Assembly: GCA_026874595.1 (NCBI GenBank)
Contig: CM049307.1
Span: forward strand, 92,480,330-92,544,329
DNA: 64,000 bases
Reading direction: 5' to 3'
Source of the DNA: Sipunculus nudus
Taxonomy: Eukaryota; Annelida; Sipuncula; Golfingiida; Sipunculidae
Both the position numbers and the translations under genes were made by a program. Of the stretch, positions 1-15,000 are shown in pieces (within the stretch, counting starts at the first letter, position 1; each line of letters opens with the position of its first letter). The notes beneath the pieces are model-generated. The model had not been told where the DNA came from and searched no databases. It saw nothing but the letters and a program-made list of their open reading frames with translations.

Positions 1-1735
1 ACTGCCGGGACATTAACCCTTAAGGGTGATGTACATGTTAGCCTGCCGGCACATTGACCTTTAAGATAATATACAAGTAAAACTGCCGGTACTTTCTCCT
101 TTAAGCGTAAAGTACAGGTAAGACTGCCGGCACCTTGACCATTAAGCCTAATGTACAAGTATGACTCCCGGCACATTGACCTTTAAGCCTAATGTACAAG
201 TAAAACTGTCGCACATTGACCTTTAAGCCTAATGTACAAGTAAGACTGCCGGCACATTGATCTTTAAGCCTAATGTACAAGTAAGACTGCCGGCACATTG
301 ACCTTTAAGCCTAATGTACAAGTAAGACTGCCGGCACATTGACCTTAAAGCCTAATGTACAAGTAACACTGCCTGCACATCGACCTTTAAGCCTAATGTA
401 CAAGTTAAACTGTCGCACATTGACCATTAAGCGTGATGTACATGTAAGACTGCCGGCACATTGACCTTTAAGCCTAATGTACAAGTTAGACTGCCGGCAC
501 ATTAAACCGTATGGGTGATGTACATGTTAGACTGCCGGCACATTGACCTTTAAGATAATATACAAGTAAGACTGCCGGTACTTTCTCCTTTAAGTGTGAA
601 GTACAGGTAAGACTGCCGGCACATTGACCTTTAAGCCTAATGTACAAGTAAGACTACCGGCACATTGACCTTTAAGCCTAATGTACAAGTTTGACTGTCG
701 CACATTGACCTTTATGCCTATTGTACAAGTAAGACTGCCGGCACATTTACCTTTAAGCCTAATGTACAAGTAAGACTACCGGCACATTGACCTTTAAGCC
801 TAATGTACAAGTTTGACTGTCGCACATTGACCTTTATGCCTATTGTACAAGTAAGACTACCGGCACATTTACTTTAAGCGTGAGGTACATGTTAGACTGC
901 CGGCACATTGACCTTTAAGATAATGTACAAGTAAGACTGCCGGCACTTTCTCCTTTAAGCCTAATGTACAAGTAAGACTGTCGCACATTTACCTTTCAGC
1001 CGAATGTACAAGTAAGACTGCCGGCACATTGACCTTTAAACCTAATGTACAAGTTAGACTGTCGCACATTGACCTTTAAGCCTAATGAACAAGTAAGACT
1101 GCCGGCACATTGACCTTTAAACCTAATGTACAAGTTAGCCTGTCGCACATTGACCTTAAAGCCTAATGTACAAGTAAGACTGCCTGCACATTGATCTTTA
1201 AGCCTAATGTACAAGTAAGACTGTCGCACATTGACCTTTAAACCTAATGTACAAGTAAGACTGCCGGCACATTGACCTTTAAGATAATGTACAAGTAAGA
1301 CTGCCGGCACTTTCTCCCTCAAGCGTAAAGTACAGGTAAGACTGCCGGCACCTTGACCATTAAGCCTAATGTTCAAGTATGACTCCCGGCACCTTGACCT
1401 TTAATCCTGATGTACAAGTAAGACTGCCGGCACATTGGCCTTTAAGCCTAATGTACAAGAAAGACTGCCGGCACATTGACCTTTAAGCCTGATGTACAAG
1501 TAAGACTGCCGGCAATTTGACCATTAAGCCTAATGTGCAAGTAAGACTGTCGCACATTGACCTTTAAGCCTAATGTACAAGTAACTCTGCCGGCACATTG
1601 ACCTTTGAGCCTAATGTACATGTAAGACTGCTGGCACATTGAACTTTGAGCCTAATAAACAAGTAAGACTGTCCCACATTGACCTTTAAGCCTAATGTAC
1701 AAGTAAGACTGCCGGCACATTGACCTATAAGCCTA
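1..1735 (+). repeat. Satellite segment with diverged mixed monomers
   Basis: This leftmost part mixes 41- and 40-bp monomers of many types, including the run of AACCCTTAAGGG-type, AAGATAAT-type and CTTTCTCC-type monomers that also marks the later higher-order repeats. It is a truncated or older higher-order segment related to the sequence right of 6,800. For example, about 1,260-1,735 closely matches about 7,680-8,150, with scattered substitutions. Confidence 0.75.
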
Positions 1736-4700
1736 AGGTGCAAGTAAGACTGCCGGCACATTGACCTTTGAGCCTAATGTACAAGTAAGACTGCCGGCAC
1801 ATTGACCTTTGAGCCTAATAAACAAGTAAGACTGCCGGCACATTGACCTGTAAGCCTAATGTACAAGTAAGACTGTCGCATATTGACCTTTAAGCCTAAT
1901 ATACAAGTAAGACTGCCGGCACATTGACCTTTGAGCCTAATAAACAAGTAAGACTGCCGGCACATTGACCTGTAAGCCTAATGTACAAGTAAGACTGTCG
2001 CATTTTGACCTTTAAGCCTAATATACAAGTAAGACTGCCGGCACACTGACCTTTAAGCCTAATGTACAAGTAAGACTGCCGGCACATTGACCTTTAAGCC
2101 TAAGGTGCAAGTAAGACTGCCGGCACATTGACCTTTAAGCCTAAGGTGCAAGTAAGACTGCCGGCACATTGACCTTTAAGCCTAATATACAAGTAAGACT
2201 GCCGGCACACTGACCTTTAAGCCTAATGTACAAGTAAGACTGCCGGCACATTGACCTTTAAGCCTAAGGTGCAAGTAAGACTGTCGCATTTTGACCTTTA
2301 AGCCTAATATACAAGTAAGACTGCCGGCACACTGACCTTTAAGCCTAATGTACAAGTAAGACTGCCGGCACATTGACCTTTAAGCCTAAGGTGCAAGTAA
2401 GACTGCCGGCACATTGACCTTTAAGCCTAAGGTGCAAGTAAGACTGCCGGCACATTGACCTTTAAGCCTAATATACAAGTAAGACTGCCGGCACACTGAC
2501 CTTTAAGCCTAATGTACAAGTAAGACTGCCGGCACATTGACCTTTAAGCCTAAGGTGCAAGTAAGACTGCCGGCACATTGACCTTTAAGCCTAAGGTGCA
2601 AGTAAGACTGCCGGCACATTGACCTTTAAGCCTAATATACAAGTAAGACTGCCGGCACACTGACCTTTAAGCCTAATGTACAAGTAAGACTGCCGGCACA
2701 TTGACCTTTAAGCCTAAGGTGCAAGTAAGACTGCCGGCACATTGACCTTTAAGCCTAAGGTGCAAGTAAGACTGCCGGCACATTGACCTTTAAGCCTAAT
2801 ATACAAGTAAGACTGCCGGCACACTGACCTTTAAGCCTAATGTACAAGTAAGACTGCCGGCACATTGACCTTTAAGCCTAAGGTGCAAGTAAGACTGCCG
2901 GCACATTGACCTTTAAGCCTAATATACAAGTAAGACTGCCGGCACACTGACCTTTAAGCCTAATGTACAAGTAAGACTGCCGGCACATTGACCTTTAAGC
3001 CTAAGGTGCAAGTAAGACTGTCGCATTTTGACCTTTAAGCCTAATATACAAGTAAGACTGCCGGCACACTGACCTTTAAGCCTAATGTACAAGTAAGACT
3101 GCCGGCACATTGACCTTTAAGCCTAAGGTGCAAGTAAGACTGCCGGCACATTGACCTTTAAGCCTAAGGTGCAAGTAAGACTGCCGGCACATTGACCTTT
3201 AAGCCTAATATACAAGTAAGACTGCCGGCACACTGACCTTTAAGCCTAATGTACAAGTAAGACTGCCGGCACATTGACCTTTAAGCCTAAGGTGCAAGTA
3301 AGACTGCCGGCACATTGACCTTTAAGCCTAAGGTGCAAGTAAGACTGCCGGCACATTGACCTTTGAGCCTAATAAACAAGTAAGACTGCCGGCACATTGA
3401 CCTGTAAGCCTAATGTACAAGTAAGACTGTCGCATTTTGACCTTTAAGCCTAATATACAAGTAAGACTGCCGGCACACTGACCTTTAAGCCTAATGTACA
3501 AGTAAGACTGTCGGCACATTGACCTTTAAGCCTAAGGTGCAAGTAAGACTGCCGGCACATTGACCTTTGAGCCTAATAAACAAGTAAGACTGCCGGCACA
3601 TTGACCTGTAAGCCTAATGTACAAGTAAGACTGTCGCATATTGACCTTTAAGCCTAATATACAAGTAAGACTGCCGGCACACTGACCTTTAAGCCTAAGG
3701 TGCAAGTAAGACTGCCGGCACATTGACCTTTGAGCCTAATAAACAAGTAAGACTGCCGGCACATTGACCTGTAAGCCTAATGTACAAGTAAGACTGTCGC
3801 ATATTGACCTTTAAGCCTAAGGTGCAAATAAGACTGCCGGCACATTGACCTTTAAGCCTAATATACAAGTAAGACTGACGGCACATTGACCTTTAAGCCT
3901 AAGGTGCAAGTAAGACTGCCGGCACATTGACCTTTAAGCCTAATATACAAGTAAGACTGTCGGCACATTGACCTATAAGCCTAAGGTGCAAGTAAGACTG
4001 CCGGCACATTGACCTTTAAGCCTAATATACAAGTAGGACTGTCGGCACATTGACCTTTAAGCCTAAGGTGCAAATAAGACTGCCGGCACATTGACCTTTA
4101 AGCCTAAGGTGCAAGTAAGACTGCCGGCACATTGACCTTTAAGCCTAATATACAAGTAAGACTGTCGGCACATTGACCTTTAAGCCTAAGGTGCAAGTAA
4201 GACTGCCGGCACATTGACCTATAAGCCTAATGTACAAGTAAGACTGCCGGCACATTGACCTATAAGCCTAATGTACAAGTAAGACTGCCGGCACATTGAC
4301 CTGTAAGCCTAATGTACAAGTAAGACTGTCGCATATTGACCTTTAAGCCTAAGGTGCAAATAAGACTGCCGGCACATTGACCTTTAAGCCTAATATACAA
4401 GTAAGACTGTCGGCACATTGACCTATAAGCCTAAGGTGCAAGTAAGACTGCCGGCACATTGACCTTTAAGCCTAATATACAAGTAAGACTGTCGGCACAT
4501 TGACCTTTAAGCCTAAGGTGCAAATAAGACTGCCGGCACATTGACCTTTAAGCCTAATATACAAGTAAGACTGTCGGCACATTGACCTTTAAGCCTAAGG
4601 TGCAAGTAAGACTGCCGGCACATTGACCTATAAGCCTAATGTACAAGTACAACTGCCGGCACATTGACCTTTAAGCCTAATATACAAGTAAGACTGTCGG

Positions 4701-6050
4701 CACATTGACCTTTAAGCCTAAGGTGCAAATAAGACTGCCGGCACATTGACCTTTAAGCCTAATATACAAGTAAGACTGTCGGCACATTGACCTTTAAGCC
4801 TAAGGTGCAAGTAAGACTGCCGGCACATTGACCTTTAAGCCTAATATACAAGTAAGACTGTCGGCACATTGACCTATAAGCCTAAGGTGCAAGTAAGACT
4901 GCCGGCACATTGACCTTTAAGCCTAATATACAAGTAAGACTGTCGGCACATTGACCTTTAAGCCTAAGGTGCAAATAAGACTGCCGGCACATTGACCTTT
5001 AAGCCTAATATACAAGTAAGACTGTCGGCACATTGACCTTTAAGCCTAAGGTGCAAGTAAGACTGCCGGCACATTGACCTATAAGCCTAATGTACAAGTA
5101 CGACTGCCGGCACATTGACCTTTAAGCCTAATATACAAGTAAGACTGTCGGCACATTGACCTTTAAGCCTAAGGTGCAAATAAGACTGCCGGCACATTGA
5201 CCTTTAAGCCTAATATACAAGTAAGACTGTCGGCACATTGACCTATAAGCCTAAGGTGCAAGTAAGACTGCCGGCACATTGACCTTTAAGCCTAATATAC
5301 AAGTAAGACTGTCGGCACATTGACCTTTAAGCCTAAGGTGCAAATAAGACTGCCGGCACATTGACCTTTAAGCCTAATATACAAGTAAGACTGTCGGCAC
5401 ATTGACCTTTAAGCCTAAGGTGCAAGTAAGACTGCCGGCACATTGACCTATAAGCCTAATGTACAAGTACGACTGCCGGCACATTGACCTTTAAGCCTAA
5501 TATACAAGTAAGACTGTCGGCACATTGACCTTTAAGCCTAAGGTGCAAATAAGACTGCCGGCACATTGACCTTTAAGCCTAATATACAAGTAAGACTGTC
5601 GGCACATTGACCTTTAAGCCTTAGGTGCAAGTAAGACTGCCGGCACATTGACCTATAAGCCTAATGTACAAGTAAGACTGCCGGCACATTGACCTATAAG
5701 CCTAATGTACAAGTAAGACTGCCGGCACATTGACCTGTAAGCCTAATGTACAAGTAAGACTGTCGCATATTGACCTTTAAGCCTAAGGTGCAAATAAGAC
5801 TGCCGGCACATTGACCTTTAAGCCTAATATACAAGTAAGACTGTCGGCACATTGACCTATAAGCCTAAGGTGCAAGTAAGACTGCCGGCACATTGACCTT
5901 TAAGCCTAAGGTGCAAGTAAGACTGCCGGCACATTGACCTTTAAGCCTAATATACAAGTAAGACTGTCGGCACATTGACCTTTAAGCCTAAGGTGCAAAT
6001 AAGACTGCCGGCACATTGACCTTTAAGCCTAATATACAAGTAAGACTGTC
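1736..6050 (+). repeat. Homogenised short-period satellite block
   Basis: Here the array is dominated by three monomer types ending AAGGTGCAAG, AATATACAAG and AATGTACAAG. From about 2,387 to 2,880 they form a 164-bp tetramer (two AAGGTGC, one AATATAC, one AATGTAC). From about 3,900 to 6,050 they form 82-bp dimers (TGTCGGC alternating with TGCCGGC monomers), grouped into larger units. A marker AATGTACAAGTAC monomer occurs at 4,641, 5,092 and 5,461, which is spacings of 11 and 9 monomers. The short periods suggest recent local amplification within an older array. Confidence 0.85.
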
Positions 6051-9000
6051 GGCACATTGACCTTTAAGCCTAAGGTGCAAGTAAGACTGCCGGCACATTG
6101 ACCTATAAGCCTAATGTACAAGTAAGACTGCCGGCATATTGACCTTTAAGCCTAATGTGCAAGTAAGACTGCCGGCACATTGACCTTTAAGCCTAAGGTG
6201 CAAGTAAGACTGCCGGCACATTGACCTTTGAGCCTAATAAACAAGTAAGACTGCCGGCACATTGACCTGTAAGCCTAATGTACAAGTAAGACTGTCGCAT
6301 ATTGACCTTTAAGCCTAATATACAAGTAAGACTGCCGGCACACTGACCTTTAAGCCTAATGTACAAGTAAGACTGCCGGCACATTGACCTTTAAGCCTAA
6401 GGTGCAAGTAAGACTGCCGGCACATTGACCTTTGAGCCTAATAAACAAGTAAGACTGCCGGCACATTGACCTGTAAGCCTAATGTACAAGTAAGACTGTC
6501 GCATATTGACCTTTAAGCCTAATATACAAGTAAGACTGCCGGCACACTGACCTTTAAGCCTAAGGTGCAAGTAAGACTGCCGGCACATTGACCTATAAGC
6601 CTAAGGTGCAAGTAAGACTGCCGGCACACTGACCTTTAAGCCTAATGTACAAGTAAGACTGCCGGCACACTGACCTTTAAGCCTAATGTACAAGTAAGAC
6701 TGCCTGCACATTGACCTATAAGCCTAAGGTGCAAGTAAGACTGCCGGCACATTGACCTTTAAGCCTAATGTACAAGTAAGACTGCCGGCACATTGACCTT
6801 TAAGCCTAATGTGCAAGTAAGACTGCTGGCACATTGACCTTTGAGCCTAATAAACAAGTAAGACTGCCGGCACATTGACCTGTAAGCCTAATGTACAAGT
6901 AAGACTGTCGCATATTGACCTTTAAGCCTAATATACAAGTAAGACTGCCGGCACACTGACCTTTAAGCCTAATGGACAAGTAAGACTGTCGCACATTGAT
7001 CTTTAAGCCTAATGTACAAGTAAGAGTGCCGGCACATTGACCTTTAAGCCTAATGTACAAGTAAGACTACCGGCACATTGACCTTTAAGCCTAATGTACA
7101 AGTAAGACTGCCTGCACATTGACCTTTAAGCCTAATGTACAAGTTAAACTATCGCACATTGAACTTTAACGTGATGTACAAGTAAGACTGCCGGCACATT
7201 GACCTTTAAGCCTAATGTACAAGTTAGACTGTCGGCACATTGACCTTCTAGATTAATGTACAAGTAAGACTACCGGCACATTCACCTTTATGCGTGATGT
7301 ACAAGTAAGACTGCCGGCACATTATCCTTTATGCGTGATGTACATGTTAGACTACCGGCACATTGACCTTTAAGATAATGTACAAGTAAGACTGCCGGCA
7401 CTTTCTCCTTTAGGCGTAAAGTACATGTAAGACTGCCGGCACCTTGACCATTAAGCCTAATGTACAAGTATGACTGCCGGCACATTGACCTTTAAGCCCA
7501 ATGTACAAGTAAGATTGCCGGCACATTGACCTTACGCCTAATGTACAAGTATGACTGCCGGCACCTTGACCATTAAGCCTAATGTACAAGTAAGACTGCC
7601 GGCACATTGATCTTTAAGCCTAATGTACAAGTAAGACTGTCGCACATTGACCTTTAAACCTAATGTACAAGTAAGACTGCCGGCACATTGACCTTTAAGA
7701 TAATGTACAAGTAAGACTGCCGGCACTTTCTCCCTCAAGCGTAAAGTACAGGTAAGACTGCCGGCACCTTGACCATTAAGCCTAATGTTCAAGTATGACT
7801 CCCGGCACCTTGACCTTTAATCATGATGTACAAGTAAGACTGCCGGCACATTGGCCTTTAAGCCTAATGTACAAGTAAGACTGCCGGCACATTGACCTTT
7901 AAGCCTGATGTACAAGTAAGACTGCCGGCAATTTGACCATTAAGCCTAATGTGCAAGTAAGACTGTCGCACATTGACCTTTAAGCCTAATGTACAAGTAA
8001 CTCTGCCGGCACATTGACCTTTGAGCCTAATGTACATGTAAGACTGCTGGCACATTGAACTTTGAGCCTAATAAACAAGTAAGACTGTCCCACATTGACC
8101 TTTAAGCCTAATGTACAAGTAAGACTGCCGGCACATTGACCATTAAGCCTACGGCACAAGTAAGACTGCCGGCACATTGACCTTTAAGCCTAAGGCACAA
8201 GTAAGACTGACGGCACCTTGACCTTTAAGCCTGATGTACAAGTAAGACTGCCGGCACATTGACCTATAAGCCTAAGGTGCAAGTAAGACTGCCGGCACAC
8301 TGACCTTTAAGCCTAATGGACAAGTAAGACTGCCGGCACATTGACCTTTAAGCCTAAGGCACAAGTAAGACTGACGGCACCTTGACCTTTAAGCCTGATG
8401 TACAAGTAAGACTGCCGGACATTGACCTTTAAGCCTAATGTGCAAGTTAAACTATCGCACATTGACCTTTAAGCCTAATGTACAAGTAAGACTGTCGCAC
8501 ATTGACCTTTAAGCCTAATGTGCAAGTAAGACTGCCGGCACATTGACCTATAAGCCTAAGGTGCAAGTAAGACTGCCGGCACATTGACCTATAAGCCTAA
8601 TGTACAAGTAAGACTTCCGGCACATTGACCTTTAAGCCTAATGTACAAGTAAGACTGCCGGCACATTGACCTTTAAGCCTAATGTGCAAGTAAGACTGCT
8701 GGCACATTGACCTTTGAGCCTAATAAACAAGTAAGACTGCCGGCACATTGACCTGTAAGCCTAATGTACAAGTAAGACTGTCGCATATTGACCTTTAAGC
8801 CTAATATACAAGTAAGACTGCCGGCACACTGACCTTTAAGCCTAATGGACAAGTAAGACTGTCGCACATTGATCTTTAAGCCTAATGTACAAGTAAGAGT
8901 GCCGGCACATTGACCTTTAAGCCTAATGTACAAGTAAGACTACCGGCACATTGACCTTTAAGCCTAATGTACAAGTAAGACTGCCTGCACATTGACCTTT

Positions 9001-12000
9001 AAGCCTAATGTACAAGTTAAACTATCGCACATTGAACTTTAACGTGATGTACAAGTAAGACTGCCGGCACATTGACCTTTAAGCCTAATGTACAAGTTAG
9101 ACTGTCGGCACATTGACCTTCTAGCTTAATGTACAAGTAAGACTACCGGCACATTCACCTTTATGCGTGATGTACAAGTAAGACTGCCGGCACATTATCC
9201 TTTAAGGGTGATGTACATGTAAGACTACCGGCACATTGACCTTTAAGATAATGTACAAGTAAGACTGCCGGCACTTTCTCCTTTAGGCGTAAAGTACATG
9301 TAAGACTGCCGGCACCTTGACCATTAAGCCTAATGTACAAGTATGACTGTCGCACATTGACCTTTAAGCCTAATGTACAAGTAAGACTGCCGGCACATTG
9401 ACCTATAAGCCTAAGGTGCAAGTAAGACTGCCGGCACATTAACCCTTAAGGGTGATGTACATGTTAGACTGCCGGCACATTGACCTTTAAGATAATATAC
9501 AAGTAAGACTGCCGGTACTTTCTCCTTTAAGCGTAAAGTACAGGTAAGACTGCCGGCACCTTGACCATTAAGCCTAATGTACAAGTATGACTCCCGGCAC
9601 ATTGACCTTTAAGCCCAATGTACAAATAAGACTGCCGGCACATTGACCTTTAAGCCTGATGTACAAGTAAGACTGCCGGCAATTTGACCATTAAGCCTAA
9701 TGTGCAAGTAAGACTGTCGCACATTGACCTTTAAGCCTAATGTACAAGTAACTCTGCCGGCACATTGACCTTTGAGCCTAATGTACAAGTAAGACTGCTG
9801 GCACATTGAACTTTGAGCCTAATAAACAAGTAAGAATGTCCCACATTGACCTTTAAGCCTAATGTACAAGTAAGACTGCCGGCACATTGACCATTAAGCC
9901 TAAGGCACAAGTAAGACTGCCGGCACATTGACCTTTAAGCCTAAGGCACAAGTAAGACTGACGGCACCTTGACCTTTAAGCCTAATGTACAAGTAAGACT
10001 GCCTGCACATTGACCTTTAAGCCTAATGTACAAGTTAAACTATCGCACATTGAACTTTAACGTGATGTACAAGTAAGACTGCCGGCACATTGACCTTTAA
10101 GCCTAATGTACAAGTTAGACTGTCGGCACATTGACCTTCTAGCTTAATGTACAAGTAAGACTACCGGCACATTCACCTTTATGCGTGATGTACAAGTAAG
10201 ACTGCTTGCACATTGACCTTTAAACCTAATGTACAAGTAAGACTGCCGGCACATTGACCTTTAAGCCTAATGTGCAAGTAAGACTGCTGGCACATTGACC
10301 TTTGAGCCTAATAAACAAGTAAGACTGCCGGCACATTGACCTGTAAGCCTAATGTACAAGTAAGACTGTCGCATATTGACCTTTAAGCCTAATATACAAG
10401 TAAGACTGCCGGCACACAGACCTTTAAGCCTAATGGACAAGTAAGACTGTCGCACATTGATCTTTAAGCCTAATGTACAAGTAAGACTGCCTGCACATTG
10501 ACCTTTAAGCCTAATGTACAAGTTAAAATATCGCACATTGAACTTTAACGTGATGTACAAGTAAGACTGCCGGCACATTGACCTTTAAGCCTAATGTACA
10601 AGTTAGACTGTCGGCACATTGACCTTCTAGCTTAATGTACAAGTAAGACTACCGGCACATTCACCTTTATGCGTGATGTACAAGTAAGACTGCCGGCACA
10701 TTATCCTTTAAGGGTGATGTACATGTTAGACTACCGGCACAGTGACCTTTAAGATAATGTACAAGTAAGACTGCCGGCACTTTCTCCTTTAGGCGTAAAG
10801 TACATGTAAGACTGCCGACACCTTGTCCATTAAGCCTAATGTACAAGTATGACTGCCGGCACATTAACCTTTAAGCCCAATGTACAAGTAAGATTGCCGG
10901 CACATTGACCTTACGCCTAATGTCCAAGTAAGACTGCCGGCACATTAACCCTTAAGGGTGATGTACATGTTAGACTGCCGGCACATTGACCTTTAAGATA
11001 ATATACAAGTAAGACTGCCGGTATTTTCTCCTTTAAGCGTAAAGTACAGGTAAGACTGCCGGCACTTTGACCATTAAGCCTAATGTACAAGTATGACTCC
11101 CGGCACATTGACCTTTAAGCCCAATGTACAAATAAGACTGCCGGCACATTGACCTTTAAGCCTAATGTACAAGTATGACTGCCGGCACATTGACCTTTAA
11201 GCCTTATGTACAAGTAAGACTGCCGGGACATTGACCTTAAGCCTAATGTACAAGTAAGACTGCCGGTATTTTCTCCTTTAAGCGTGAAGTACAGGTAAGA
11301 CTGCCGGCACATTGACCTTTAAGATGATGTACAAGTAAAACTGCCGGCACTTTCTCCTTTAAGCGTAAAGTACAGGTAAGACTGTCGGCACCTTGACCTT
11401 TAAGCCTAATGTACAAGTAAGACTGCCGGCATATTGGCCTTTAAGCCTAATGTACAAGTAAGACTGCCGGCACATTGACCTTTAAGCCTGATGTACAAGT
11501 AAGACTGCCGGCACATTGACCTTTAAGCCTTATGTGCAAGTAAGACTGCCGGCACATTGACCTTTAAGCCTAATGTACAAGTAAGACTGCCGGCACATTG
11601 ACCTGTAAGCCTAATGTACAAGTAAGACTGTCGCACATTGACCTTTAAGCCTAATGTACAAGTAAGACTGCCGGCACATTGACCTTTAAGCCTAATGTGC
11701 AAGTAAGACTACCGGCACATTGAACTTAAAGCCTAATGTACAAGTAAGACTGCCTGCACATTGACCTTTAAGCCTAATGTACAAGTTAAACTGTCGCACA
11801 TTGACCTTTAAGCGTGATGTACAAGTAAGACTGCCGGCACATTGACCTTTAAGCCTAATGTACAAGTTAGACTGCCGGCACATTAAACCTTATGGGTGAT
11901 GTACATGTTAGACTGCCGGCACATTGACCTTTAAGATAATATAAAAGTAAGACTGCCGGTACTTTCTCCTTAAAGTGTGAAGTACAGGTAAGACTGCCGG

Positions 12001-15000
12001 CACATTGACCCTTAAGCCTAATGTACAAGTAAGACTGCCGGCACATTGGCCTTAAAGCCTAATGTACTAGTAAGACTGCCGGCACAATGACCTTTAAGCC
12101 TAATGTACAAGTTTGACTGTCGCAAATTGACCTTTAAGCCTATTGTACAAATAAGACTGCCGGCACATTGACCTTTAAACCTAATGTACAAGTTAGACTG
12201 TCGCACATTGACCTTTAAGCCTAATGAACAAGTAAGACTGCCGGAACATTGACCTTTAAACCTAATGTACAAGTTAGACTGTCGCACATTGACCTTAAAG
12301 CCTAATGTACAAGTAAGACTGCCGGCACATTGATCTTTAAGCCTAATGTACAAGTAAGAATGTCGCACATTGACCTTTAAACCTAATGTACAAGTAAGAC
12401 TGCCGGCACATTATCCTTTAAGGGTGATGTACATGTTAGACTGCCGGCACATTGACCTTTAAGATAATGTACAAGTAAGACTGCCGGCACTTTCTCCCTC
12501 AAGCGTAAAGTACAGGTAAGACTGCCGGCAACTTGACCATTAAGCCTAATGTACAAGTAAGACTGCCAACACATTGACCTTTAAGCCTAAGGCAAAAGTA
12601 AGACTGCCGGCACCTTGACCTTTAAGCCTAATGTACAAGTAAGACTGCCGGCACATTGGCCTTTAAGCCTAATCTACAAGTAAGACTGCCGGCAAATTAA
12701 CCTTTAAGCCTGATGTACAAGTAAGACTGCCGGCAAATTGACCTATAAGCCTAATGTGCAAGTAAGACTGCCGGCACATTGACCTTTAAGCCTAATGTAC
12801 AAGTAAGACTGCCGGCACATTGACCTTTAAGCCTAATGTGCAAGTAAGACTGCTGGCACATTGACCTTTGAGCCTAATAAACAAGTAAGACTGCCGGCAC
12901 ATTGACCTGTAAGCCTAATGTACAAGTAAGACTGTCGCATATTGACCTTTAAGCCTAATATACAAGTAAGACTGCCGGCACACTGACCTTTAAGCCTAAT
13001 GGACAAGTAAGACTGTCGCACATTGATCTTTAAGCCTAATGTACAAGTAAGACTGCCGGCACATTGACCTTTAAGCCTAATGTACAAGTAAGACTACCGG
13101 CACATTGACCTTTAAGCCTAATGTACAAGTAAGACTGCCTGCACATTGACCTTTAAGCCTAATGTACAAGTTAAACTCTCGCACATTGAACTTTAACGTG
13201 ATGTACAAATAAGACTGCCGGCACATTGACCTTTAAGCCTAATGTACAAGTTAGACTGTCGGCACATTGACCTTCTAGCTTAATGTACAAGTTAGACTGT
13301 CGGCACATTGACCTTCTAGCTTAATGTACAAGTAAGACTACCGGCACATTCACCTTTATGCGTGATGTACAAGTAAGACTGCCGGCACATTATCCTTTAA
13401 GGGTGATGTACATGTTAGACTACCGGCACAGTGACCTTTAAGATAATGTACAAGTAAGACTGCCGGCACTTTCTCCTTTAGGCGTAAAGTACATGTAAGA
13501 CTGCCGGCACCTTGACCATTAAGCCTAATGTACAAGTATGACTGCCGGCACATTAACCTTTAAGCCCAATGTACAAGTAAGATTGCCGGCACATTGACCT
13601 TACGCCTAATGTACAAGTAAGACTGCCGGCACATTAACCCTTAAGGGTGATGTACATGTTAGACTGCCGGCACATTGACCTTTAAGATAATATACAAGTA
13701 AGACTGCCGGTACTTTCTCCTTTAAGCGTAAAGTACAGGTAAGACTGCCGGCACTTTGACCATTAAGCCTAATGTACAAGTATGACTCCCGGCACATTGA
13801 CCTTTAAGCCCAATGTACAAATAAGACTGCCGGCAAATTAACCTTTAAGCCTGATGTACAAGTAAGACTGCCGGCAAATTGACCTATAAGCCTAATGTGC
13901 AAGTAAGACTGCCGGCACATTGACCTTTAAGCCTAATGTACAAGTAAGACTGCCGGCACATTGACCTTTAAGCCTAATGTGCAAGTAAGACTGCTGGCAC
14001 ATTGACCTTTGAGCCTAATAAACAAGTAAGACTGCCGGCACATTGACCTGTAAGCCTAATGTACAAGTAAGACTGTCGCATATTGACCTTTAAGCCTAAT
14101 ATACAAGTAAGACTGCCGGCACACTGACCTTTAAGCCTAATGGACAAGTAAGACTGTCGCACATTGATCTTTAAGCCTAATGTACAAGTAAGACTGCCGG
14201 CACATTGACCTTTAAGCCTAATGTACAAGTAAGACTACCGGCACATTGACCTTTAAGCCTAATGTACAAGTAAGACTGCCTGCACATTGACCTTTAAGCC
14301 TAATGTACAAGTTAAACTCTCGCACATTGAACTTTAACGTGATGTACAAATAAGACTGCCGGCACATTGACCTTTAAGCCTAATGTACAAGTTAGACTGT
14401 CGGCACATTGACCTTCTAGCTTAATGTACAAGTTAGACTGTCGGCACATTGACCTTTAAGCCTAATGTACAAGTAAGACTGCCGGCACATTGGCCTTTAA
14501 GCCAAATGTACAAGTAAGACTGCCGGCACATTGACCTTTAAGCCTGATGTACAAGTAAGACTGCCGGCACATTGACCTTTAAGCCTAATGTACAAGTAAG
14601 ACTACCGGCACATTCACCTTTATGCGTGATGTACAAGTAAGACTGCCGGCACATTATCCTTTAAGGGTGATGTACATGTTAGACTACCGGCACAGTGACC
14701 TTTAAGATAATGTACAAGTAAGACTGCCGGCACTTTCTCCTTTAGGCGTAAAGTACATGTAAGACTGCCGGCACCTTGACCATTAAGCCTAATGTACAAG
14801 TATGACTGCCGGCACATTAACCTTTAAGCCCAATGTACAAGTAAGATTGCCGGCACATTGACCTTACGCCTAATGTACAAGTAAGACTGCCGGCACATTA
14901 ACCCTTAAGGGTGATGTACATGTTAGACTGCCGGCACATTGACCTTTAAGATAATATACAAGTAAGACTGCCGGTACTTTCTCCTTTAAGCGTAAAGTAC

